23,240 nucleotides of DNA from a virus. Every line of letters starts with the position of its first letter. Position 1 is the first letter of the stretch. The notes under the pieces are model-generated. The model was not told where the DNA came from, did no database searches, and saw only the letters and a program-made list of their open reading frames with translations. Of the stretch, positions 4,851-11,732 are shown one piece after another. Location of the stretch: the IMG/VR virus record IMGVR_UViG_3300042691_002404, positions 1 through 23,240 of that record. One strand, written 5' to 3'. The translations under genes were made by a program, and so were the position numbers.

Positions 4851-6055
4851 GGCACGGCTCTCTTTTTTCTGGTATTGGCGGCTTTGACCTAGCCTCTGAG
4901 TGGATGGGTTGGGAAAACGTTTTCCATTGCGAATGGAACGAATTTGGACAGAAAGTATTAAAACATTATTGGCCTAAAGCAATTACATACAATGACATTA
5001 CCAAAACAGACTTCACTATTCACAGAGGATCAATCGACATTATTACAGGAGGATTCCCTTGCCAACCCTACTCAATGGCTGGAAAACGACTCGGAAAAGA
5101 AGACGAGCGCCATCTTTGGCCAGAAATGCGTCGAGCAATTCGAGAAATTCGACCGACCTGGGTCGTGGGCGAAAACGTTTTCGGCCTTGTTAATTGGAAT
5201 GGAGGGATGGTCTTCGAAGAGGTGCAGGCTGATTTGGAGGCTGAAGGGTACGAAGTACAAGCGTTTGTTCTTCCTGCTGCAAGCGTCAACGCGCCACACA
5301 AAAGGGAACGAATCTGGATTGTTGCTCACTCCAAATCTTGTACAGATAGCGGAAACTCCAGAGAAGTATCAAGAGAGGCAAAAGAAGAGGACAGAGAATG
5401 GACTGAATCAAGCACCTCATCCAAACAACAAATACAACTGCCTACTGAGCCAAGTACTTTATTCGGGAATGTTACCAACTCCAACTGCAGTACAGAGAGA
5501 CCATCCAGAGAGAGTGGAGGAATTAAAGAAAACTGGAGCAGAAACAATTCACAGTCGGAAAAATGGAGAATTAAGGCCGAACTCGATAATAGATTATATG
5601 AATTTTCACAATATGCTTCCGACTCCGAACTCAAGGGATTACAAAGATGCTCAGAGTCCAGAGAAATACGAAGCGAGAAAGGAGAAATGGGCGGAAAAAG
5701 GAATAAACTTGCAACTCAGTTTACCTCAATATCTAACGAATCAAATTTTGCCCACTCCAACAACTCACGACTCAAAGCATTCTCAATTCAAAAGCCCGAG
5801 TTGGCAGAGGAGAATAGATCAACATCACCTAGCGGAAACAGTTCTAGATTCATTTGTGGAGGATTACGATGGGAAACCTTCCCAATTAGCGCCCCAATTT
5901 GTGATGGAAATGATGGGATTTCCGCCAGATTGGACGGCATTACCTTTTCTAAATGGCGAAACGAATCAATCAAAGCCGGAGGAAACGCAATCGTCCCTCA
6001 AGTAGTGCATCAAATATTTAAAGCAATCGAACAATACAACAACTTAAACAAATAA
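4847..6055 (+). CDS. DNA (cytosine-5-)-methyltransferase
   Basis: This is a C5-cytosine methyltransferase that transfers a methyl group from SAM to cytosine in a target DNA site. Motif I is at residues 7-13 (FSGIGGF), the catalytic PCQ of motif IV at 71-73 (Cys72), ENV of motif VI at 109-111, motif VIII around 151-159 (HKRERIWIV), and motif X near 370-388 (GNAIVPQ at 379-385). The C-terminal stretch before it (GGLRWETFPISAP and GNDGISARLDG) is typical of this enzyme group. Residues about 165-340 are a Ser/Asn/Glu-rich region with four HSx/NSx/DSx-type segments, unusually low in hydrophobic residues. That region is also read in a second frame (4992-6005). No restriction enzyme gene is adjacent, so it is a solitary methylase, probably protecting phage DNA from host restriction. 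Confidence 0.92.
   Translation: MRHGSLFSGIGGFDLASEWMGWENVFHCEWNEFGQKVLKHYWPKAITYNDITKTDFTIHRGSIDIITGGFPCQPYSMAGKRLGKEDERHLWPEMRRAIREIRPTWVVGENVFGLVNWNGGMVFEEVQADLEAEGYEVQAFVLPAASVNAPHKRERIWIVAHSKSCTDSGNSREVSREAKEEDREWTESSTSSKQQIQLPTEPSTLFGNVTNSNCSTERPSRESGGIKENWSRNNSQSEKWRIKAELDNRLYEFSQYASDSELKGLQRCSESREIRSEKGEMGGKRNKLATQFTSISNESNFAHSNNSRLKAFSIQKPELAEENRSTSPSGNSSRFICGGLRWETFPISAPICDGNDGISARLDGITFSKWRNESIKAGGNAIVPQVVHQIFKAIEQYNNLNK
4992..6005 (+). CDS. Overlapping frame inside the methyltransferase gene (337 aa)
   Basis: An uninterrupted 337-residue frame lies wholly inside the cytosine methyltransferase gene, shifted by +1. It looks like a real protein: an N-terminus with MTLPKQTSLFTEDQSTLLQE, a conserved-looking WAKTFSALLIGMEGWSSKRC block followed by LIWRLKGTKYKRL (about 58-91), four LTP/LPTPT-type segments (for example MLPTPTAVQRDHPE and MLPTPNSRDYKDAQ), and a C-terminal LAPQFVMEMMGFPPDWTALPF (about 299-319). 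From memory, proteins with this set of motifs are widespread in Bacteroides and phage genomes, often annotated loosely as methyltransferase, and lie with a cytosine methylase in the same arrangement. It has no methylase motif of its own. The ATG at 4992 is assumed. The function is unknown; it may be a partner of the enzyme. Confidence 0.72.
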   Translation: MTLPKQTSLFTEDQSTLLQEDSLANPTQWLENDSEKKTSAIFGQKCVEQFEKFDRPGSWAKTFSALLIGMEGWSSKRCRLIWRLKGTKYKRLFFLLQASTRHTKGNESGLLLTPNLVQIAETPEKYQERQKKRTENGLNQAPHPNNKYNCLLSQVLYSGMLPTPTAVQRDHPERVEELKKTGAETIHSRKNGELRPNSIIDYMNFHNMLPTPNSRDYKDAQSPEKYEARKEKWAEKGINLQLSLPQYLTNQILPTPTTHDSKHSQFKSPSWQRRIDQHHLAETVLDSFVEDYDGKPSQLAPQFVMEMMGFPPDWTALPFLNGETNQSKPEETQSSLK

Positions 6056-6060
6056 AAAAA

Positions 6061-6360
6061 ATGGAAGCAATTTACGCTGGAACTGCAAAGATAGTTCCAA
6101 CCAAATTTGGAGAAATGACTAAGGTGAGTTTTAACAGAACGGACCTAGAGAAAATGGTTAAATTCCTAAACGAAAACGATACTGAGTGGATTAACTTGGT
6201 GATTAAAGAGAAAAAGGAAAAGCAACCTGGCAAGCCAACGCATTACTTGCAAGTCGATGACTGGAAACCGACCGCGGTAAAGGAAAAAAACGAGTTTGTT
6301 TCAGCAGTTTTTAAAAAGCAAATGAATCAAGAATATGAAAAAGAGACTTTGCCTTTTTAA
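6061..6360 (+). CDS. Small protein with an SSB-like C-terminal tip (99 aa)
   Basis: The protein begins MEAIYAGTAKIVPTKFGEMT, has a beta-rich first half, and ends EYEKETLPF. An acidic tail ending in LPF is the tip by which bacterial and phage single-stranded DNA-binding proteins recruit partners (Bacteroidota SSBs end in DDLPF). The body is about 90 residues and has several basic residues (KEKKEKQPGKPTHYLQVDDW), compatible with a small OB fold, although I cannot confirm one. It follows the methyltransferase gene and precedes the RusA-like resolvase, consistent with a role in recombination or replication. A hypothetical protein with a chance LPF ending remains possible. Confidence 0.6.
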   Translation: MEAIYAGTAKIVPTKFGEMTKVSFNRTDLEKMVKFLNENDTEWINLVIKEKKEKQPGKPTHYLQVDDWKPTAVKEKNEFVSAVFKKQMNQEYEKETLPF

Positions 6361-6511
6361 GCCAAGCCAAGAAAATCTATTTAGCATCGTTAACACGGTG
6401 CTAAGTGTTTTCGCTTTAATGCATTTTAAAATGCCGTTTGGCTTTTTGTTTATGGTCTTGGTTGCATTGTTTACAATTGCAATGGATCAAGTTTACAAAG
6501 CCTGTAAATGA
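6335..6511 (+). CDS. Small membrane protein (58 aa)
   Basis: The frame MKKRLCLFKPSQENLFSIVN continues with TVLSVFALMHFKMPFGFLFM and VLVALFTIAMDQVYKACK. Two hydrophobic stretches (about residues 16-29 and 33-50) with a positively charged N-terminus and C-terminus suggest a two-helix hairpin in the inner membrane. It starts inside the end of the SSB-like gene and its stop overlaps the start of the resolvase gene (ATGA), so it fits the coding chain and fills an otherwise empty 147-base gap. The function is unknown; its place among DNA-processing genes gives no hint of lysis. Confidence 0.6.
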   Translation: MKKRLCLFKPSQENLFSIVNTVLSVFALMHFKMPFGFLFMVLVALFTIAMDQVYKACK

Positions 6512-6849
6512 TTAGTTTTAAACTAAACGAAAAGCCTTTAAGCGTAAACCTAGCCTGGCAAGGGAAGCGCTTTAAATCGCCAGCATATAAGAGTTATCAG
6601 GAGGCAATGCTTTTATTAATGCCAAAGGCTAAGATTGACGCAGAGCAAATGCTTAGGATTGAGTTTTTTTTCGGCTTTAGCAACAAGGCAAGCGACCTCG
6701 ATAACCCGGTAAAACTCCTTTTGGATATTGCGCAAAAAAAGTACGGCTTTAACGACAAAAACGTTTTTGAGTTGAACGTCCGCAAATGCATTGTAAAGAA
6801 AGGCGAGGAATTTATACAAATGGGAATTTACCCTTTATTACCTTTTTAA
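6508..6849 (+). CDS. rusA: RusA-like Holliday junction resolvase
   Basis: This is a RusA family endonuclease that cuts four-way DNA junctions arising during phage replication and recombination. The family's metal-binding and catalytic segment is evident: FFFGFSNKASDLDNPVKLLLD (Asp63, Asp65, Lys69, Asp73) and the GFNDKNVFEL stretch (Asp83), matching the Asp70, Asp72, Lys76 and Asp91 pattern of E. coli RusA. At 113 residues it is of typical length for the small, homodimeric enzyme. The start overlaps the stop of the membrane protein gene. Its work fits with the ERF annealing protein at 339. No terminator follows; the next promoter is 20 bases after its stop. Confidence 0.9.
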   Translation: MISFKLNEKPLSVNLAWQGKRFKSPAYKSYQEAMLLLMPKAKIDAEQMLRIEFFFGFSNKASDLDNPVKLLLDIAQKKYGFNDKNVFELNVRKCIVKKGEEFIQMGIYPLLPF

Positions 6850-6868
6850 ACAAATTATCTGTTTTTGA

Positions 6869-6896
6869 TTGGATAATTATTTAAAAGTTATATTTG
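6869..6896 (+). promoter_or_regulatory. Promoter of the XRE regulator gene
   Basis: TTG (6869-6871) and a perfect -7 box TATATTTG (6889-6896) are separated by 17 bases. The sequence closely repeats the promoter at 3336-3363, of equal length and both beginning TTGGATAATT, so the two units are probably expressed together. A start near 6902 leaves a leader of about 10 bases before the ATG at 6913. Confidence 0.75.
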
Positions 6897-6912
6897 CAGA
6901 AACAACAACAAA

Positions 6913-7116
6913 ATGAGTTTAGAAGAGGGTCGACTAATTAGACAAGCACGAAAGCGCAGCGGATTTACGCAAATAGATTTAGCGGATAAAATTGGGATTA
7001 GTTTCCAGCCTATTAACAGAATAGAGAATGGATTTGAAAGCGTTTCCCTACACAACTTGCGGCTTATTTGCGAGGCTATTGGATTAGAGGTAATAATTCA
7101 GAATAAGAATGCCTAA
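6913..7116 (+). CDS. XRE family helix-turn-helix transcriptional regulator
   Basis: A 67-residue Cro/C1-type DNA-binding protein. The XRE fold is clear across the whole sequence: LIRQARKRSGFTQIDLADKI (helices 1-2) and GISFQPINRIENGFESVSLH (helix 3, the recognition helix, and helix 4), then LRLICEAIGLEVII. This is the core domain with no extra oligomerisation domain, so it probably acts as a dimer. It is transcribed from its own promoter with a very short leader. It may regulate the promoters at 3336 and 6869 or bind the palindrome at 1582; this is not demonstrated. A HipB-like antitoxin is unlikely, as no toxin gene is adjacent. Confidence 0.85.
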   Translation: MSLEEGRLIRQARKRSGFTQIDLADKIGISFQPINRIENGFESVSLHNLRLICEAIGLEVIIQNKNA

Positions 7117-7360
7117 AGGATTGCCGAAAAGTAAATTAGATTATTCGCTGGAGATTCGTTACCGCTTACGGGATGGCAATTGGAGCGAGTGGAATAACAA
7201 AGGCAAAGGATGCTTTACTAGCATTGAAGTTGTGCAGCGTCAAATTAGACTGATTGCCGCGGCTTACCAAGGTCGAGAAAAAGAGGTAAGGTTTGAGCAT
7301 AACGGTAAACTTTGCGACTTTGCTGGAAACGTTACAAATGCAGTAATAAAATTAATTTAG
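7109..7360 (+). CDS. Hypothetical protein (83 aa)
   Basis: A small basic protein overlapping the XRE gene by 8 bases. It begins MPKGLPKSKLDYSLEIRYRL and has a Trp-rich patch (DGNWSEWNNKGKG) followed by a probable helix (SIEVVQRQIRLIAAAYQGRE). No family recognised. The alternation EIRYRLRDGNWSEW, then a helix, then EVRFEHNGKLCDF, suggests a beta-alpha-beta arrangement. It lies between the regulator and a terminator, so it ends that transcription unit. Confidence 0.65.
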   Translation: MPKGLPKSKLDYSLEIRYRLRDGNWSEWNNKGKGCFTSIEVVQRQIRLIAAAYQGREKEVRFEHNGKLCDFAGNVTNAVIKLI

Positions 7361-7391
7361 TGTTTTTTTGGGTTTATGTTTTGTAGTAAAG

Positions 7392-7418
7392 CCTTGTCCA
7401 ATCGGGCAAGGTTTTTTT
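7392..7418 (+). terminator. Intrinsic terminator
   Basis: CCTTGTCC (7392-7399) pairs with GGGCAAGG (7404-7411), 8 bp with one G-U pair, around the loop AATC, then seven T (7412-7418). It ends the XRE-containing unit. Confidence 0.88.
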
Positions 7419-7420
7419 TA

Positions 7421-7428
7421 TAACTTTG
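7421..7428 (+). promoter_or_regulatory. Possible -7 promoter box before the SAM methyltransferase
   Basis: TAACTTTG is a perfect TAnnTTTG box placed directly after the terminator T-run and 14 bases before the ATG at 7443. No TTTG is found at the usual 17-19 base distance upstream, where the terminator stem lies, so the call is tentative. Confidence 0.42.
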
Positions 7429-7442
7429 GAAAAATTAGAAAT

Positions 7443-8003
7443 ATGAAAATAAACGAATTAGGTTACTGGGAAACAACCGACGCAACCGGACACATTCACG
7501 ACCGCAGTCTAGCCAATGCGCTTACCCAATATCTTTTGGACAATGGAATTAAAACAGTTGTCGATTTTGGTTGTGGAATGGGTGATTATGCCAAGGCGTT
7601 TAAGGCTGCTAATTTGGCCGTTGAGGCGTTCGATGGCAACCCGAATACGGAAACGCTATCGGAGGGAATTGGACGCGTCCTAGACCTCTCAAAACCTTTC
7701 TATTTAAAAAAGAAGTTTGACGCGGTCCTGTCTTTAGAGGTTGGCGAGCATATTCCAGCCGAGTTTGAGGATCAGTTTATTGATAATATTACCAAGCACG
7801 TTAAAAATACGCTTATTATTTCGTGGGCAATTGAGGGCCAAGGCGGAAGCGGACACGTTAATTGTAGAAATAACGACTACATTATTGGCCAAGTAACAGA
7901 ACGAGGCTTTAAATACAACGAAAAGGCAAGCAATGATCTAAGAAAGGCGGCAACCAATGCGTCTTGGTTTAGTTACACTTTGCTTGTTTTTGATAAGGTC
8001 TAG
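7443..8003 (+). CDS. Class I SAM-dependent methyltransferase (186 aa)
   Basis: Motif I is VVDFGCGMGDYAKAF (about residues 40-54), with an acidic residue after the next strand (EAFDGNP), and motif IV-like FDAVLSLEVGEHIPAEF (about 91-107). The following LIISWAIEGQGGSGHVNCRN (about 127-146) is a conserved-looking block seen in small Bacteroidota and phage methyltransferases. The substrate cannot be read from the sequence; no DNA-base methylase motif (DPPY, PCQ) is present, so a sugar, lipid or small-molecule substrate is more likely. I chose the ATG at 7443 over 7368 because the upstream extension runs through the terminator hairpin. The gene has its own unit, with terminators on both sides. Confidence 0.82.
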   Translation: MKINELGYWETTDATGHIHDRSLANALTQYLLDNGIKTVVDFGCGMGDYAKAFKAANLAVEAFDGNPNTETLSEGIGRVLDLSKPFYLKKKFDAVLSLEVGEHIPAEFEDQFIDNITKHVKNTLIISWAIEGQGGSGHVNCRNNDYIIGQVTERGFKYNEKASNDLRKAATNASWFSYTLLVFDKV

Positions 8004-8023
8004 CAGTCGCTGGACTTTTTTTT
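7998..8023 (+). terminator. Intrinsic terminator overlapping the stop codon
   Basis: GTCTAGC (7998-8004) pairs with GCTGGAC (8009-8015), 7 bp with one T-G wobble, loop AGTC, then eight T (8016-8023). The TAG stop (8001-8003) is inside the stem. It separates the methyltransferase from the packaging genes. Confidence 0.85.
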
Positions 8024-8054
8024 ATCTTTACTTGGATAAACAAATATTTGCAAG

Positions 8055-8315
8055 ATGGCAAACGGACACGGAGGAGCAAGACCCGGAGGAGGTCGACGAC
8101 CAAAAGCGGACGAAATTAAAATTATAGAGCAAATGGATGCGATTGCCGTTCCAGAGGACGCTTGGCAAGCGCTTTGGAACCGTTGTAAAGACGGCGACAT
8201 TCAAGCAATAAAGACCTGGTTAAATTACCGCTTTGGAATGCCTAAGCAACAGATTGACGTTACTACGCAAGGCGACAAGGTAACTCCGCCAATAGAATGG
8301 CTTAAAGGCAAGTAA
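8055..8315 (+). CDS. Terminase small subunit-like protein
   Basis: The N-terminus GGARPGGGRRPKADE is the Gly/Arg/Pro-rich start found in many phage small terminase and DUF5681-like proteins, and the helices AIAVPEDAWQALWNRCKDGD then IQAIKTWLNYRFGMPKQQ fit a short DNA-recognition subunit. The small subunit recognises the packaging site and regulates the large subunit. At 86 residues it is short. It directly precedes the large terminase gene (TAATG overlap), which is the strongest support. A weak promoter-like sequence (AATATTTG, 8043-8050) precedes it. Confidence 0.77.
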   Translation: MANGHGGARPGGGRRPKADEIKIIEQMDAIAVPEDAWQALWNRCKDGDIQAIKTWLNYRFGMPKQQIDVTTQGDKVTPPIEWLKGK

Positions 8316-9526
8316 TGGAGGCAATCAAACTGCTAGACAAATACCAACCGCTTTTTTATGAGCAACCGGAAACGCGTTACTATCTAGTAACTGGCGGGCG
8401 TGGCTCCGGTAAGTCGTGGACGTTGTCTATGTTTTTGCTTAACCTAACTTACGAGGAAGGGCACGTTATACTATTTACCCGCTGGACGCTAACGAGTGCG
8501 TTTATTTCGATTATCCCCGAATTCATCGACAAAATCGAGTTAATGAATAAAGAAAGCGACTTTGAAATTACGCAAAGCGAAATAATTAACAAGGTAACCG
8601 GCTCAAAAATTCTATTTCGAGGCATAAAAACCAGCCAAGGCACGGCAACCGCTAACCTAAAATCAATTGCTGGAGTAACTACTTGGTTACTAGACGAAGC
8701 CGAGGAACTGGTTGACGAGGATATTTTTGACCGCATCGACTTATCTGTTAGGGCCGTAGACAAACCAAACCGCGTTTTGCTAGTAATGAATCCAGCAACC
8801 AAAGAGCATTGGGTTTATAAACGATTCTTTGAGGATTACGGCGTTAATTCTGGCTTTACCGGAGTAAAAAACGATTGTACTTACATCCATACAACCTATT
8901 TAGACAACATAGACAACCTTAACCCAACAGTTATAAACCGATTTGAGGCAATGCGGCAACGGAATCCAACCAAGTACAATCACATTGTTATGGGCGCCTG
9001 GATGGATAAAGCCGAGGGAGTTATTTTCGAAAACTGGAAAATTGGTAATTTCGATACGGCTTTACCTTTTGGTTTTGGGATGGACTTTGGTTTTAGCATT
9101 GATCCAACGACATTGGTAAAGGTAGCCGTCGACGAAGACAACGGATTAATCTATTGCGAGGAATGCTTTGCCGAGGTTGGCCTTACAACTAGCGACATTG
9201 CAAAGCGCATTGGCAAACATTGCCAGCCTAACGAAATGATTGTAGCAGATAGCGCGGAGCCAAGGCTAATAAACGAGGTTTACAATATGGGTTTTAATAT
9301 TATCCCTTGCACAAAAGGGCCAGACTCAGTACGTTATGGCATAAAAAAAATGCAAGACTACCAGATTGTTGTAACCGCTGAAAGCAAGACGATAATTAAA
9401 GAATTAAACAACTACGTCTGGAACGATAAACGCAGCGACACGCCAATTGACGATTATAACCACACGATTGACGCAATACGTTACGCATTCGATAAACTCA
9501 AAGCCAATGATTTTTGGCACGTTTAG
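8315..9526 (+). CDS. terL: Terminase large subunit
   Basis: This is the packaging motor ATPase and nuclease. Walker A is GGRGSGKS (residues 27-34), Walker B is WLLDEAE (124-130) with the catalytic Glu in DEAE, and the coupling motif LLVMNPA follows (155-161). The RNase H-like nuclease domain starts at about 250 with FGMDFGFSIDPTT (Asp257), IVADSAEP (Asp312) and DDYNHTIDAIRYAFDKL (Asp386 of the third acidic motif). This is the Terminase_3/PBSX-type layout. The length, 403 residues, is normal for this group. It translocates the genome into the prohead through the portal encoded next, and cuts it. Start overlaps the small-subunit stop. Confidence 0.95.
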   Translation: MEAIKLLDKYQPLFYEQPETRYYLVTGGRGSGKSWTLSMFLLNLTYEEGHVILFTRWTLTSAFISIIPEFIDKIELMNKESDFEITQSEIINKVTGSKILFRGIKTSQGTATANLKSIAGVTTWLLDEAEELVDEDIFDRIDLSVRAVDKPNRVLLVMNPATKEHWVYKRFFEDYGVNSGFTGVKNDCTYIHTTYLDNIDNLNPTVINRFEAMRQRNPTKYNHIVMGAWMDKAEGVIFENWKIGNFDTALPFGFGMDFGFSIDPTTLVKVAVDEDNGLIYCEECFAEVGLTTSDIAKRIGKHCQPNEMIVADSAEPRLINEVYNMGFNIIPCTKGPDSVRYGIKKMQDYQIVVTAESKTIIKELNNYVWNDKRSDTPIDDYNHTIDAIRYAFDKLKANDFWHV

Positions 9527-9557
9527 GTTATCCAATGATTTTTTTATATTAATATCC

Positions 9558-9565
9558 TATTTTTA
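9558..9565 (+). promoter_or_regulatory. Possible -7 box before the portal gene
   Basis: TATTTTTA followed by CAAAAAAAG matches the -7 region of the promoter at 12339-12346 (TATTTTTACAAAAAAG), 19 bases before the ATG at 9584. The -33 TTTG is not present at the usual distance, so a promoter is possible but weak. Confidence 0.35.
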
Positions 9566-9583
9566 CAAAAAAAGACGCACGGA

Positions 9584-10963
9584 ATGAATTATATCGACCG
9601 CATCAAATCCCTAGTTGGACTTAATAAAAAGGACGCAACATATTTAAACGCCGTATTTCCCTATTTGGGTAACAACGTAATCTGGACGGCGCCAACAACG
9701 CAAAACTTTGTCGAAAAAGGTCTTTACCTTAACTCAGACCTTTACTCGATTATAAACCTAATCGTAAACAAGTTGTCAGCGGCTCCGCTTATTACTTACG
9801 AAATCAAAGACGAAAAGGCATTTAAATATTACAAGTCAATGAGCGGAACAATGCCAAACTCTGGCGCCAAATGGTCCGCTGAAAAGTTGCGCACTAAGGC
9901 AATGGAAGAGGTTAATATTCCTGAATTAGACCGATTGCTAAAGAAGCCTAACGAATTCCAAACGTGGGACCTCTGGTTAAAAGAAATTGCAGCCTTTAGA
10001 TTGATTACCGGCAATGCTTATATGTACGGCGCAAGACGTGGAGACCAACCTAACGCTCCAATTATTGCGCTTTATTCTTTGCCGTCTCAGTATATGGAAA
10101 TTATTTCCGGAGGACTAAACCAGCCAATTAAGGAGTATCGTTTAACTTACAACGGTTACGAGCGCATCGATGCCAAAAATGTTGGACACTTAAAGAATTT
10201 TAATATTAGTTACCAGGCTGGCACGGCAAACCATCTTTATGGCGCCTCACCTTTACGCTCCGCGGTTCGTGATCTAACCACGTCAAACGATGGAAAGCAA
10301 GCGCTTTTAAGTATGCTCCAAAATATGGGAGCGCGTGGTATACTAACGGGAGACGGAAGCGTTAACATTACACGCGAGCAAGCGCAAGGCTTAAAAGAGG
10401 ATTACGCGCACAATTACCAAGGATCAAACAGAGCGGGCGACGTAATCATTACGCCAGCCAAATTGTCTTGGGTGCAGATGGGAATGAATGCCGTTGATAT
10501 GTCTATTATCGACACGCAAAAAGTAATTTTACGCTCTTTGTGCCGCGTTTACGGCGTCGATGCAAAACTACTTGGTGATACTGAGGCAAGCACGTTTAAT
10601 AATACCGAGACGGCTTACAAGGCCCTAATTAATAACGTTGTGCGTCCGTTGCACGTTGAGATCAGAGACGTACTAAACAACTGGCTTTTGCCAAGTTACG
10701 GCAAAAACAACTACTTTGTCGATTTCGATTATATGGCCTATCCGGAAATGCAAGACGATATGGACAAACTTGTTCAGCAATTGTCTGCGGCTTACTGGTT
10801 AACGCCTAACGAGAAACGTACGGCAATGAATTACGGAGTTTACGAGAATGAGTTAATGAATAAGCCATTTATTCCACAGGGTTTAATGACCTTGGACGAA
10901 TACGGCGCGCAACCAGTTGACAACATAGACAACGTGGGAGACTATGCCGAAACCAACGCGTAA
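9584..10963 (+). CDS. Portal protein (HK97 family)
   Basis: The protein forms the dodecameric ring at the capsid vertex through which DNA passes. It has the HK97/SPP1-like portal pattern: an N-terminal VWTAPTTQNFVEKGLYLNSD-type region (the first residues here read IWTAP), LYSIINLIVNKLSAAP, then the core with the conserved FRLITGNAYMYG (about 144-155), a hinge with GHLKNFNISYQAGTANHLYG, and the helical C-terminal crown with TFNNTETAYKALINNVVRPL (about 340-359), the usual LLNNxxxPL-type stem. At 459 residues it is of expected length. A gap of 57 bases with a possible promoter precedes it, and the minor head gene overlaps its end by 20 bases. Confidence 0.92.
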   Translation: MNYIDRIKSLVGLNKKDATYLNAVFPYLGNNVIWTAPTTQNFVEKGLYLNSDLYSIINLIVNKLSAAPLITYEIKDEKAFKYYKSMSGTMPNSGAKWSAEKLRTKAMEEVNIPELDRLLKKPNEFQTWDLWLKEIAAFRLITGNAYMYGARRGDQPNAPIIALYSLPSQYMEIISGGLNQPIKEYRLTYNGYERIDAKNVGHLKNFNISYQAGTANHLYGASPLRSAVRDLTTSNDGKQALLSMLQNMGARGILTGDGSVNITREQAQGLKEDYAHNYQGSNRAGDVIITPAKLSWVQMGMNAVDMSIIDTQKVILRSLCRVYGVDAKLLGDTEASTFNNTETAYKALINNVVRPLHVEIRDVLNNWLLPSYGKNNYFVDFDYMAYPEMQDDMDKLVQQLSAAYWLTPNEKRTAMNYGVYENELMNKPFIPQGLMTLDEYGAQPVDNIDNVGDYAETNA

Positions 10964-11732
10964 GGAAATTGCTTTAGCCAATCAATTAGATGCTTTGCAA
11001 AGGCGTTACGAGAGGCGATACGAAAAGCAGATTTACACGGCTTTAAAGAAGCAATTAAAGCCTTATTTGGACGCAATTAAAGAGGCGCCTGGTAATATAA
11101 ACGAGTTCGACCTAATTAGTCCAGCGCCATTGGCTGACGTATTAGAAGACCTTTACGTTACCGCTGGCGTTGCGTATGCGGACGCAATGTATAACGCAAT
11201 ACAACCGCCAACAAAAGCAACTAAAGAAGCGTTACGCGCTGGATGGCGTGACTTTATGCGACGCTTTGCCGTGGTTAATATAACCGGTTTACTGCTAGAC
11301 ATTAATAAAACCTCGCGAGACATTATCCAGCGAATAGTTACTATTGGCTTACGAGATGGCAAAGGGGTTCCAGACATTGCGCGAAGCATAGAGCAAAGCG
11401 TTGGCGCCATATTTACTAACCGCTCCAAATTGATTGCACGAACTGAAATGGTAAAGGCAACCAACACGGCCGCAATGGAATCATCTAAAACCTCGGATTT
11501 TATGTACGAAAAGAAATGGCTGCCAGCCACAGATTTGCGTACGCGTCCAGATCATAAAGCAATGCTAAATTCTGAATGGATACCTTTTGACGCAAAGTTT
11601 ACAGTTGGAGGTTATGAAATGGACAGGCCAGGCGACTCAACAACTGCGCCAGCCTCGCAAATTTGCAATTGCCGTTGCAAGGTTGTCTTTAGATTAATGC
11701 GAGACGTTGACGGATTACCAATTCGTAAATGA
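10944..11732 (+). CDS. Minor head / Mu gpF-like head morphogenesis protein
   Basis: The protein resembles the SPP1 gp7/Mu gpF head morphogenesis family, which helps assemble the portal-containing vertex and is packaged in the prohead. The family's C-terminal segment is clear: LIARTEMVKATNTAAME (about 161-177), KKWLPATDLRTRPDHKAMLN (about 190-209, the R-TRPDH block), and the Cys/His-rich end CNCRCKVVFRL. The N-terminal 150 residues are long helices (ANQLDALQRRYERRYEKQIY). It starts inside the portal gene, a usual arrangement, and overlaps the next gene by 4 bases (ATGA). Confidence 0.88.
   Translation: MPKPTRKEIALANQLDALQRRYERRYEKQIYTALKKQLKPYLDAIKEAPGNINEFDLISPAPLADVLEDLYVTAGVAYADAMYNAIQPPTKATKEALRAGWRDFMRRFAVVNITGLLLDINKTSRDIIQRIVTIGLRDGKGVPDIARSIEQSVGAIFTNRSKLIARTEMVKATNTAAMESSKTSDFMYEKKWLPATDLRTRPDHKAMLNSEWIPFDAKFTVGGYEMDRPGDSTTAPASQICNCRCKVVFRLMRDVDGLPIRK

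Noticed and set aside
7368-7442. N-terminal extension of the SAM methyltransferase starting at 7368
   Set aside because: It reads through the terminator hairpin and T-run at 7392-7418; the ATG at 7443 is the better start.
8023-8050. Promoter before the small terminase (TATCTTTA at 8023-8030 or AATATTTG at 8043-8050)
   Set aside because: Neither has a matching -33 box at the expected distance; too weak to list as a feature.
9504-9543. 12-base direct repeat CCAATGATTTTT (9504-9515 and 9532-9543) around the terminase stop
   Set aside because: Only two copies in AT-rich sequence and no further packaging-site features; not enough to call a cos or pac site.
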